Positions 44,818 through 52,433 of a DNA stretch of 64,000 nt are shown piece by piece. The stretch lies in assembly GCA_026225555.1 (NCBI GenBank), contig JAMFSY010000146.1:1-64000 (forward strand), in the 5' to 3' direction. Origin of the DNA: Methylacidiphilales bacterium. Its GTDB lineage: Bacteria > Verrucomicrobiota > Verrucomicrobiia > Methylacidiphilales > UBA1321. The notes beneath the pieces are model-generated. The model saw only the letters and a list, made by a program, of their open reading frames with translations, searched no databases and was not told the DNA's origin. The position numbers and the translations under genes were made by a program. Within the stretch, counting starts at the first letter, position 1, and each line of letters begins with the position of its first letter.

Positions 44818-46650
44818 ATGACCACCGCCCAAACCTCTTCGCAGCCTCTCACGCAAAACCCCGAATGGCGGTCGCTCGGGCCGGGTCTCCATGACCACGG
44901 GGTGACCTATCGCGTGTGGGCGCTGGGGCATCAATCGGTTGTCGCCCACTTCGAGAGACGCCAGGGCAAGATCGAAACGCTCGAGCTAACCCCGGGACCG
45001 GAGCCGGGTTATTTTTCCGGCACGGACCCGAAAGGAAGAGCGGGCGACCTCTATAAATTCTCCATCGACGGGGGCACGCCGGTGCCCGATTTCATGTCGC
45101 ACTACCAACCGCGCGGCGTGATGGGGCCCTCGCTGGTAGTCGATGCCACTCGTTATGCCTGGCGGGTGAAGGATTGGCAGCGGCCCAAGTGGAACGGGCA
45201 GGTGGTTTACGAATGTCACATCGGCACGTTTACGCCCGGAGGCACCTACCGCTCGATGATCGAAAGACTCGATTATCTGCGAGATCTTGGCGTCACGGCG
45301 GTCGAGTTCATGCCCATCACGCAGGCGGCAGGAGATCGCGGCTGGGGCTACGATGGCGTGATGCCGTTCGCGCCCTTCCACGCTTATGGGACGCCCGATG
45401 ATTTTCGCGCGCTGGTCGATGCCTGCCACGAGCGCGGGCTGGCGGCGATTTTGGATGTCGTCTTCAATCATCTCGGGCCGGAGGGCAATTTCAGCCACGC
45501 CTATTCCGATTTTTATTTTCACCTCGGGAAGGACAATCCCTGGGGCCAGAACTTCAATCTCGACGGCGAGAATTCCGCGCCCGTGCGCGCGATGCTGCTC
45601 CAGAATATCTGTTACTGGCTGGATGAATTTCGCATCGATGGTTTTCGCATGGACGCGACGCATACCGTGCACGATCCCTCGCCGGTCCATCTGCTCGCGG
45701 AAGCGGCCACGCTGGCGCACGAACGCGGCGCCTTCATGATCGCGGAGGACGATCGCAACAGCCGTGAAGTCCTGGAGCCGCGCGAAAAAGGGGGCTGGAA
45801 CTTCGACGGCGTCTGGTCGGACGATTTCCACCACGTCATGCGCGTGAGCCAGACTCACGAGCAGCAATATTTCTACAGCATGGTCAAGGGCACGATCGAC
45901 GAAATGGTGGCCGTCCTGCGGCAGGGCTTTCTCTACACCGGGCAGGTCAGCCCGTTTCATAAGGCGCCGCGCGGGATGCCGTGCGACGACTTTGCGCCCC
46001 AGCGATTCGTCTTTCATATCTCGAACCACGACCAGGCTGGCAATCGCCTGCTCGGTGACCGCTTTCATCATGGGATCGATGTGGAAAATTACCGGGCGCT
46101 CTCGCTTTTTCTCTGCCTCATTCCCTACACGCCGATGCTGTTCATGGGCCAGGAATGGGGTGCGACCGCGCCGTTTCTCTACTTTACCGACATGTCGGAA
46201 GAACTCGGACTCCTGATCGCCGAAGGACGGCGCAAGGAGTTCCTCGCGTCCAATTTTGCCCGGGATGAGGAAGAGCTGGCGCGGATGTCGCACCCGCAGG
46301 AACCCCAGACGTTCCTGCGTTCCAGGCTCGATTGGGCGGAGATCGAGAAGACGGAACATCGGCGGCTGCTTGATCTCTACCGCGACGGCCTGAAGTGGAG
46401 GCGCGAACTTTTTGGCGCGTCCAATCCCACTCGGGAGCAGTGGACCGTGGAGCGGGAGGAGAACGGCGTGGTGATCCATTATCGGTTGCCCGGACGGAAC
46501 GTCTCCGTTCATCTCAATCTATTGGGCCGGGAATGGCCCATGCCCGCCGGTGCGAAGATTTTGATCCGCTCAAATGAGGAAAAATATTCGGGCGGAAATT
46601 CGACCCAGGGAATCGAAACATTAGTCCTAGAGCAATTTCCAGTTAGATAG
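44818..46650 (+). CDS. treZ: Maltooligosyl trehalose trehalohydrolase
   Basis: TreZ releases trehalose from maltooligosyl-trehalose made by TreY. This GH13 protein of about 610 residues has an N-terminal beta domain, then YECHIGTFTPGGTYRSMIERL, the nucleophile Asp in GFRMDATH, the acid Glu in FMIAEDDRN and the third Asp in ISNHDQ. It lies 17 bases after the GH15 gene. Its last seven codons and TAG stop are encoded by the end of a repeat element (46627-46796), so the natural C terminus may be altered. treY lies 13 kb away. Confidence 0.93.
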   Translation: MTTAQTSSQPLTQNPEWRSLGPGLHDHGVTYRVWALGHQSVVAHFERRQGKIETLELTPGPEPGYFSGTDPKGRAGDLYKFSIDGGTPVPDFMSHYQPRGVMGPSLVVDATRYAWRVKDWQRPKWNGQVVYECHIGTFTPGGTYRSMIERLDYLRDLGVTAVEFMPITQAAGDRGWGYDGVMPFAPFHAYGTPDDFRALVDACHERGLAAILDVVFNHLGPEGNFSHAYSDFYFHLGKDNPWGQNFNLDGENSAPVRAMLLQNICYWLDEFRIDGFRMDATHTVHDPSPVHLLAEAATLAHERGAFMIAEDDRNSREVLEPREKGGWNFDGVWSDDFHHVMRVSQTHEQQYFYSMVKGTIDEMVAVLRQGFLYTGQVSPFHKAPRGMPCDDFAPQRFVFHISNHDQAGNRLLGDRFHHGIDVENYRALSLFLCLIPYTPMLFMGQEWGATAPFLYFTDMSEELGLLIAEGRRKEFLASNFARDEEELARMSHPQEPQTFLRSRLDWAEIEKTEHRRLLDLYRDGLKWRRELFGASNPTREQWTVEREENGVVIHYRLPGRNVSVHLNLLGREWPMPAGAKILIRSNEEKYSGGNSTQGIETLVLEQFPVR

Positions 46651-46796
46651 TCGCTAAAATGGGGCATCCTGAGCTTATTGAAGGATCCGTTTCGCTTCGG
46701 TAAAAGGCAACTGAACTGATCCTGCCACACGTGTGTGCGACAAGCTCGGGATGACAGAGAAAAGAGAGCGACAGGCTCATTTAAAAAACGGTCTAG
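46627..46796. repeat. Dispersed palindromic repeat, copy 5 (MITE-like)
   Basis: The outer ends are CTAGAGCAATTTCCAGTTAG (46627-46646) and, on the other strand, CTAGACCGTTTTTTAAATGA (46796-46777). Inner arms follow at 46664-46687 and 46716-46755. About 50 bases of imperfect terminal inverted repeat enclose a 170-bp element, like a non-coding mobile element. The CTAG at both edges suggests insertion into TA or CTAG. The right half carries the CACACGTGTG variant of copy 2. Confidence 0.75.
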
Positions 46797-46830
46797 GGAA
46801 TTCGAACCTCGCCTAGTCCACCTGACTAAT

Positions 46831-46878
46831 CGCACGGTGGAAATGGCCTTTTGCAGTCGGCGACCGTGCGTTTTTTTT
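46831..46878 (+). terminator. Rho-independent terminator of the treZ operon
   Basis: CGCACGGT (46831-46838) pairs with ACCGTGCG (46863-46870), followed by eight T (46871-46878). The loop is long (24 bases), but the T run is strong. It ends the transcript that begins at the 42645 promoter. Confidence 0.8.
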
Positions 46879-46928
46879 GACCTCTTTCCTAAGTCCTTAT
46901 CCGCGAGATGGCATGAAGACATCTCTCT

Positions 46929-46946
46929 CTGGCACGCCCCCTGCAA
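46929..46946 (+). promoter_or_regulatory. Sigma-54 promoter of the second DUF1328 gene
   Basis: TCTGGCACGCCCCCTGCAA fits TGGCACG-N4-TTGCA. GG (46931-46932) and GC (46943-46944) are ten bases apart. The predicted start is near 46956, 27 bases before the ATG at 46983. I found only a half-site (TGCGT at 46867-46871) of the shared palindrome upstream. Confidence 0.82.
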
Positions 46947-46982
46947 ATAGGAAAGGGTAGCCAATATCTCCAAAGGAAAAAT

Positions 46983-47147
46983 ATGCTTAGTTATGCCATT
47001 ACATTCTTCATTATCGCGCTTCTCGCCGGCATTTTCGGCTTCTGGGGCGTGGCCGGTCTCGCGGCGGGAATCGCGAAGGTTCTTTGCGTCGTGTTTATTG
47101 TCCTGATGATCGTTTCGCTCTTCAGCGGACGCAGTCGCCGTCTCTAA
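46983..47147 (+). CDS. DUF1328-family small membrane protein, copy 2
   Basis: This 54-residue peptide starts [20 protein letters not shown] and ends GRSRRL, with two hydrophobic helices. It is a close paralogue of 42703-42867, with the same spacing between a sigma-54 promoter and the ATG. It stands alone; the convergent gene begins 48 bases downstream. Function is unknown beyond its association with envelope stress. Confidence 0.92.
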   Translation: MLSYAITFFIIALLAGIFGFWGVAGLAAGIAKVLCVVFIVLMIVSLFSGRSRRL

Positions 47148-47195
47148 ATCTTTTAGCCCGGTCTCTGACGCCTTCCGGGCGAGGAGGTCGGGCTT

Positions 47196-48515
47196 CTAGA
47201 GTTCGTTAAAGAAAAGTTTCACCGCCACGAGCGGCGATTTGGAGAGCTCCTTCATCACACGGGCCGATAAATCCTGCGACGGCTTGGCGGATGTGCCCGA
47301 AACCTGGACGGTCGTGGTGTGATAATCCCCATCGGTGCGGGTAAAGATCGCGGTCTCCGCCGTGGGCAGCCATTTGAGGTAAGGGTGGGTTACTCCCAAT
47401 TGCAGCTGCCCGCTTAAGGCTTTGTCCTTCGACATCGAAACGGTCCCCTCCAATTTGAAAACGCCGGGACATTCGATCTTCAAATTTTCCGCCGTCACTG
47501 CTCCCTTGTCGTAATGCACATTCGTCTGGCAGACCTGCAAATGAAGGTCGCCGGGATCGGGACTGCCGGTGAGTTTGACGTACTGCTGCATCGCGGGAAG
47601 GTCATGGAGGATGGCATCGGCGACGTTGATGGTTCCCTGCGCCTCGCCCGATTCAAGTCCCGTCCCCGTACTGTGATAATCGAGTTGGCCATTCACGTGA
47701 CCGAGGACATTCGCCCGTAATTTCTCCGGCAGCCAAGGCGCCACCCGTAGCGACTTGATCGCGACCTGCACGTGCATCGAGCGGTCATCCTGCAACCCGG
47801 CATCGCCCGTCACTTCCATCCGCTCCTCAGGATGCGTGGGATCGTCCCCGAGCACGAAGACCGGGCAGTAAAGTCGAGGCTTGCGGATGAGCAGATGCAC
47901 ATGCTCCAGGTTAAGCTCCGGCGTCATCGGCGTCTTGAAGGTGCCACCCTTGCCGTCGTACTCGAAATCGCGGCCATTCGGTGTGATCTCGAGGAAGGTG
48001 TGATAAATGCCAGACTCCTTTTCCTGGAGCTTGAAAAGCACGTCGGCGTCGTCGCACTTCACGTCCTCGAGCTCGACATGATAGGGCCAGAAAATCGCCC
48101 ACCATGGAATGGGAGGAACGCCCTTTGGCTCGCCCGGCTTGGCCTCGGTTTTCTGGATCCAGACCGTGCCGCTCTGCATGTGAAGCGCGTGGATTTCCCA
48201 TTGCCGCAGGCCGACTCCCAGGGGATTGAACCAGCCGCTGATTTCGTGCGCATCGATGGAGACGATCGTCTTCACTCCCTTGTTGCCGTGGAAATCCTCC
48301 GTGTGCATTCCCAGCAAGCCGACCCGCTCGAATGGTCGATAGTGGCCCTCGAACTTCATCCCTTTCGAAGTTTCCTGGTCGAGCAAATCCCGGAACTTGT
48401 CACTGGCGATCCAGCTAGTGACGCGGTCATTCAGGACGATCAATAATGCCCCCACGGCGACAATTCCCAAGCCTGCCGCGATCCAAGTAAGGGTCCAACG
48501 CGGCGGAAGACTCAT
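47196..48515 (-). CDS. AsmA-like envelope protein of unknown function
   Basis: This 439-residue protein has an N-terminal membrane anchor (about 9-28) and a long beta-rich periplasmic part with repeating patterns such as VWIQKTEAKP, LEDVKCDDADVLF and LGHVNGQLDYHSTGTGLESGEAQGTINVADAI, as in AsmA/YhdP-type proteins that bridge or organise the envelope. Assignment is by pattern only. It is divergent from the small membrane gene at 48783 and might be transcribed from a weak TTGGCACG-like sequence near 48535. Confidence 0.65.
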   Translation of the reverse strand: MSLPPRWTLTWIAAGLGIVAVGALLIVLNDRVTSWIASDKFRDLLDQETSKGMKFEGHYRPFERVGLLGMHTEDFHGNKGVKTIVSIDAHEISGWFNPLGVGLRQWEIHALHMQSGTVWIQKTEAKPGEPKGVPPIPWWAIFWPYHVELEDVKCDDADVLFKLQEKESGIYHTFLEITPNGRDFEYDGKGGTFKTPMTPELNLEHVHLLIRKPRLYCPVFVLGDDPTHPEERMEVTGDAGLQDDRSMHVQVAIKSLRVAPWLPEKLRANVLGHVNGQLDYHSTGTGLESGEAQGTINVADAILHDLPAMQQYVKLTGSPDPGDLHLQVCQTNVHYDKGAVTAENLKIECPGVFKLEGTVSMSKDKALSGQLQLGVTHPYLKWLPTAETAIFTRTDGDYHTTTVQVSGTSAKPSQDLSARVMKELSKSPLVAVKLFFNEL

Positions 48516-48610
48516 AGGCGAGGACTATACGTGCCAAATCGTTCGTACCAAAAAGTTTCTCTCGATTTATTAAGCATGCTTGCATTATGCGGGTAAGATT
48601 GGTCTATCCA

Positions 48611-48621
48611 TGCGTAACGCA
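48611..48621. promoter_or_regulatory. Candidate upstream activator site 3
   Basis: TGCGTAACGCA is a perfect palindrome (5-1-5). Its centre is 87 bp before the -24 GG of the promoter at 48702-48718. It also lies about 80 bp from the weak element in front of the divergent gene, so it could serve both. Confidence 0.6.
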
Positions 48622-48701
48622 ACCAAAATGGGGCGAGCTATCCCGGTGGATAAAAAGCTAACCACCTTCCAAGAAGACGGTTACGCGACGGTTAATTGTG
48701 G

Positions 48702-48718
48702 CGGCATTAAAAATGCGA
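48702..48718 (+). promoter_or_regulatory. Weaker sigma-54 promoter upstream of the 71-aa membrane gene
   Basis: CGGCATTAAAAATGCGA has GG (48703-48704) and GC (48715-48716) ten bases apart; the -24 element reads CGGCAT for TGGCAC. Transcription would begin near 48728, 55 bases before the ATG at 48783. It is the weakest of the five, but it has the best palindrome upstream. Confidence 0.55.
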
Positions 48719-48782
48719 CCGGTGGTCTGCCCCTGAAGCCGAATGTTTCGCTTCGGGCAGTCAAAAATTCAAAAGGAACCCC

Positions 48783-48998
48783 ATGAAACTCGCAGGCATC
48801 ATTCTCATCGTCATTGGCATCATCGCTTTGGTTTACGAAGGCTTCAGCTACAGCGCACCGCACAAGGACGCCCAAATCGGCTCGCTAGTCATCCAGCATG
48901 ATGAGACACACAGCGTTTACATTCCCCCGATCGTTGGTGGCGTCTTCATCGTCGCCGGCGTTGCCGCCCTGGCTTTAAGCGGTCGCAGCAAAATGTAA
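48783..48998 (+). CDS. 71-residue membrane protein (DUF3185-like)
   Basis: This small protein has two helices (residues 2-19 and 48-66) separated by a polar loop (SYSAPHKDAQIGSLVIQHDE), and ends in a basic GRSKM. The overall look is that of DUF3185-type membrane proteins, whose function is unknown. It appears to open a transcript with the GH13 enzyme, a 58-aa ORF, the activator and the kinase. AAAGGAACC before ATG can act as a ribosome site. Confidence 0.85.
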   Translation: MKLAGIILIVIGIIALVYEGFSYSAPHKDAQIGSLVIQHDETHSVYIPPIVGGVFIVAGVAALALSGRSKM

Positions 48999-50855
48999 TT
49001 GGCTCCGCCACGCGTGCAGACCTTCATCCACAATCCGCGCCGCATGGGCGCCCTTCCCTTGGAAGGGACGACCCAGTTTCGCGTCTGGGCTCCGAACGCG
49101 AGCGCGGTGTCGGTCGTGGGTGAGTTCAACGCCTGGAATCCCCAGGCCGACCCGCTCACACGGGAGGACGGCGGACTATGGGCGCGGGAGGTCGAAGGCG
49201 CGAAGGCCGGCCAGCAGTACCAGTTTTACCTGGAGAACGGCGAGCAGAAGCTGACGAAGAACGATCCCTACGCACGCGAAATCCACGGCCAGACGGCCAA
49301 GGGCGTTATCTACAATGATAACTTCGAGTGGAAATCTCCGGCCAACGTTCTGCCCTCCTGGAACGAGCTCGTGATGTACGAGCTCCACGTCGGGACCTTC
49401 TCCGAGGGCCCGCGTCACAGCGCCGGGACTTTCGACCAGGTCATCGAGCGCCTGCCTTACCTGAAAAATCTCGGCGTCAATGCGCTCGAGCTGATGCCGG
49501 TGATGGCGTTTCCCTCCAAGACCTCGTGGGGTTACAGCCTGACGAATCCCTTCGCGGTTGAATCTTCCTACGGCGGGCCGGATGGTTTCAAACGCCTCAT
49601 CGATGCCGCGCATGCCGAGGGCATCGCGATCATTCTCGATATCGTGATCAATCATTTCGGACCGGATAATCTCGATCTCTGGCAGTTTGACGGCTGGAGC
49701 GAGAACGGCAAGGGCGGCATCTATTTTTACAACGACCAACGCGCCTGGACGCCTTGGGGCGAGAACCGGCCCGACTTCGGTCGCGGCGAGGTGCGGCAAT
49801 ACCTGCGGGACAGCTGCCTTCTCTGGCTGGAGGAATTCCATGTCGATGGCCTGCGCGTGGACGCGACGCTTTTCATCCGCAATACCCGCGGCGAGAACAA
49901 CAAACGGGAGAGCGACATCCCCGAGGGCTGGACGTTGATGCAATGGATCAACGACGAGGCGAAGCATTTCTTTCCGAAGACCATCCTCATTGCGGAAGAC
50001 CTGCAACAGAACGGCTGGGTCACCAAGCCCACGCGCGATGGCGGTCTCGGCTTCGACACGCAATGGGATAGCGCCTTCATCCACCCGATTCGGGGCAGCG
50101 TGGTCGCGGTGGACGACAAGGATCGCTCGCTCAAGGATGTCGCGCGCGCGATCCTTTTCCGCTACAATATGGACGCGATCCAACGCGTGATTTACAGCGA
50201 GTCGCACGACAGCGTGGCCAATGGGCAGGCGCGCATTCCGCAGGAGATCGACGCCGGTGACACCGCCGGTTACTACGCCCGCAAGCGCTCGATGCTCGCC
50301 GCGGGACTCACCCTCACCACGCCCGGCATCCCGATGCTTTTCGAGGGCCAGGAATTTTTGGAGGCCGGTTGGTTCCGGGACACGGTGGCGATCGATTGGA
50401 AGAAGCTCGAATCGTTCAAAAAGGTCAACCGGCTTTACCGCGACCTGATTCATCTTCGCCGCAATGCCTTCGGCAATACCAAGGGACTGGTTGGCCCGTA
50501 TGCGGAGATCTATCATTTCAACGATCGGGACAAGGTGCTCGCTTACCATCGCTGGATGGAGCATGGGCCGAAGGACGATGTCATCGTCGTGGCCTCGTTC
50601 ACCAATCAAGCATTCGAGAGCGGCTATCGTCTGGGCTTGCCCAGCGGGGGCAAGTGGACCGTCCGCTTTAATTCGGATTGGAAGGGCTACGGCTCCGACT
50701 TCGACGATGTCGGCCTTGCTGAGACTGTTATCACGGCGGAGCCAGAGGCGCGGGATGGCTATGCCTTCACCGGCGAGGTGAACCTGTCGTCCTATGGATT
50801 TTTGATTTTGAGCCAGGAAGAGGGGGATGTTTGGCGCATTGAAAAACCCACATGA
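48999..50855 (+). CDS. GH13 alpha-glucan enzyme, branching-enzyme-like
   Basis: This protein of up to 618 residues begins with a beta domain (FRVWAPNASAVSVVGEFNAWN), then a GH13 barrel: VINHFGPDNLDL, nucleophile Asp in GLRVDATLFI, acid Glu in ILIAEDLQ and third Asp in YSESHDS. It is closest in look to glycogen branching enzymes and TreZ-like enzymes; I cannot decide between them. The TTG start directly follows the previous stop; a GTG at 49014 is another choice. It probably works on the same glucan as GH15, TreZ and TreY. Confidence 0.85.
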   Translation: MAPPRVQTFIHNPRRMGALPLEGTTQFRVWAPNASAVSVVGEFNAWNPQADPLTREDGGLWAREVEGAKAGQQYQFYLENGEQKLTKNDPYAREIHGQTAKGVIYNDNFEWKSPANVLPSWNELVMYELHVGTFSEGPRHSAGTFDQVIERLPYLKNLGVNALELMPVMAFPSKTSWGYSLTNPFAVESSYGGPDGFKRLIDAAHAEGIAIILDIVINHFGPDNLDLWQFDGWSENGKGGIYFYNDQRAWTPWGENRPDFGRGEVRQYLRDSCLLWLEEFHVDGLRVDATLFIRNTRGENNKRESDIPEGWTLMQWINDEAKHFFPKTILIAEDLQQNGWVTKPTRDGGLGFDTQWDSAFIHPIRGSVVAVDDKDRSLKDVARAILFRYNMDAIQRVIYSESHDSVANGQARIPQEIDAGDTAGYYARKRSMLAAGLTLTTPGIPMLFEGQEFLEAGWFRDTVAIDWKKLESFKKVNRLYRDLIHLRRNAFGNTKGLVGPYAEIYHFNDRDKVLAYHRWMEHGPKDDVIVVASFTNQAFESGYRLGLPSGGKWTVRFNSDWKGYGSDFDDVGLAETVITAEPEARDGYAFTGEVNLSSYGFLILSQEEGDVWRIEKPT

Positions 50856-51028
50856 AAAGAACCACTCAATCCATCAGAACCCTGCCGCCCGCGCCGAGCC
50901 GCCACATCAGCGTCCATCACGCGGGTAAACCTGTGATCGCCATGCGCGCGGTGACGCTCGATCCCTTTAAATTGGTCCGCCATTCGCGGATTCGGACGTT
51001 GCATGACGAAAAGAAAAACTATGATTGA
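50852..51028 (+). CDS. 58-residue ORF between the GH13 and activator genes
   Basis: The ATG at 50852 overlaps the GH13 stop (ATGA), and the ORF runs to TGA at 51026-51028, past the start of the activator frame. The peptide is basic (SRHISVHHAGKPVIAM, RHSRIRTLHDEKKNYD) without hydrophobic helices. Overlapping both neighbours, it could couple translation along the operon. It may also be a chance frame; no family is recognised. Confidence 0.4.
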   Translation: MKRTTQSIRTLPPAPSRHISVHHAGKPVIAMRAVTLDPFKLVRHSRIRTLHDEKKNYD

Positions 51029-52400
51029 TATGCGTATTTTGGTGGTCGACGACGAGGTCCATATTCGGAAGACGACCACGGTAACTCTCGACGCCCTCGG
51101 TCATGAAACCGCCCAGGCCTCCAATAGCGCGGAGGCGCTGGCCCATCTGCAAAAGGGCAGTTTCGACGCGGCCTTCCTCGATCTCCGCCTCGGTGACGAG
51201 AACGGACTGGACTTGATTCCGAAGATGCTGGCCCTCGAACCGAAGCTCAACGTCATCGTCTTTACCGCCTACTCCTCCATCGACACGGCGGTCGAGGCGA
51301 TGCGGCGCGGCGCGGTCGACTACATCGCGAAGCCCTTCACGCCCGACCAGATCCGGCAATCGCTCTCGCGCATCGAGAACGCGCGGCGGCTCGAGAACCG
51401 GGTGGTGGAATTGGAATCCATGCTTTCGACCAACGAAACGCTGGCCGACTTCAACACCGAGGAGCCGCTGGTGCAAAAGCTGTTCGAGACGGCGACCAAG
51501 GCCGCCGCGTCGGTTGCGACCATCCTGCTCATCGGGGAAAGCGGCACCGGCAAGAGCGTCCTTGCCCGGGCGCTGCACAAAAACAGCCCGCGCCGGGACA
51601 ATGCCTTTGTGACCGTCGCGTGCCCGAGCCTTTCGCGCGAGCTTTTGGAGAGCGAGCTTTTCGGCCACGTGCGTGGCGCCTTCACCGGCGCGGTCGGCGA
51701 GACCTGGGGCAAGATCAAGGCGGCTGAAGGTGGCACGCTCTTCCTCGATGAAATCGGCGAGTTGCCCATGGAAATCCAGCCCAAGCTGCTGCGGCTTTTG
51801 CAGGAGCGCGAGTATGAGCGGGTGGGCGATCCCAAGCCGCGCAAGGCCAACGTGCGGGTCGTTGCCGCGACAAACCGCCGACTGGAGGACCTGGTCAAGG
51901 AAGGCAAGTTCCGCGAGGACCTCTATTACCGGCTCAACGTCATCACGATCGAAATGCCGCCGTTGCGAAGCCGTCCCCTCGACCTACCGTCGCTCGCCCA
52001 CCAGCATCTCAAGATGTTCGCCCGGCAGAGTGGTCGCGCGATCAAGGACTTCACGCCCGCCGCAGTTTCCGCCATGGCGCGCTATCCCTGGCCGGGAAAT
52101 CTGCGCGAGCTGCGCAACGTCATCGAGCGGGCGGTCATTCTCACGCCCGGCGACAAAATCGACCTGAACGATTTCCCCGATTCGCTGCGCGGTTCGCAGC
52201 CGAGCGGCGCGGTCATCGGCAACCGGGTCAGCCTCGAGGAGCTGGAACGCGAGCACATCATGCGCATCATCGAGATCGCCGGCAGCATGGACGAAGCCGC
52301 GCAGATTCTCGGCATCGATCCCGCCACCCTTTACCGCAAGCGCAAGCGTTATGCGGAACTCGCCGATCCCAAAGCCCCCGCACCCACTCCCGCTTCCTAG
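51003..52400 (+). CDS. NtrC-family sigma-54-dependent response regulator (second)
   Basis: This 465-residue activator has a receiver domain (DDE near residue 16, phospho-acceptor Asp60), an AAA+ domain with [14 protein letters not shown] and [10 protein letters not shown], and a Fis-type helix-turn-helix (SMDEAAQILGIDPATLYRKRKR). It is a paralogue of 7907-9241. Several in-frame ATGs exist (51003, 51021, 51030), and none has a clear ribosome site. The kinase gene follows 33 bases later. It is the best candidate for binding the palindromes upstream of the five sigma-54 promoters. Confidence 0.94.
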   Translation: MTKRKTMIDMRILVVDDEVHIRKTTTVTLDALGHETAQASNSAEALAHLQKGSFDAAFLDLRLGDENGLDLIPKMLALEPKLNVIVFTAYSSIDTAVEAMRRGAVDYIAKPFTPDQIRQSLSRIENARRLENRVVELESMLSTNETLADFNTEEPLVQKLFETATKAAASVATILLIGESGTGKSVLARALHKNSPRRDNAFVTVACPSLSRELLESELFGHVRGAFTGAVGETWGKIKAAEGGTLFLDEIGELPMEIQPKLLRLLQEREYERVGDPKPRKANVRVVAATNRRLEDLVKEGKFREDLYYRLNVITIEMPPLRSRPLDLPSLAHQHLKMFARQSGRAIKDFTPAAVSAMARYPWPGNLRELRNVIERAVILTPGDKIDLNDFPDSLRGSQPSGAVIGNRVSLEELEREHIMRIIEIAGSMDEAAQILGIDPATLYRKRKRYAELADPKAPAPTPAS

Positions 52401-52433
52401 CCAAAGGCGTCCCGCCCCTCATCCGACCCGATC

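Noticed and set aside
46799-46826. GAATTCGAACCTCGCC read on the minus strand as a tRNA T-arm
   Set aside because: The stem does not pair properly and no acceptor, D-arm or anticodon arm can be built around it.
46829-46880. Hairpin at 46831-46870 as an activator site for the promoter at 46929
   Set aside because: Arms with a following T run fit a terminator better; only a half-site of the shared palindrome is present.
48522-48537. TTGGCACGTATAGTCC before the AsmA-like gene as a sixth sigma-54 promoter
   Set aside because: The -12 position reads CC in place of GC, and transcription would begin inside the coding sequence.
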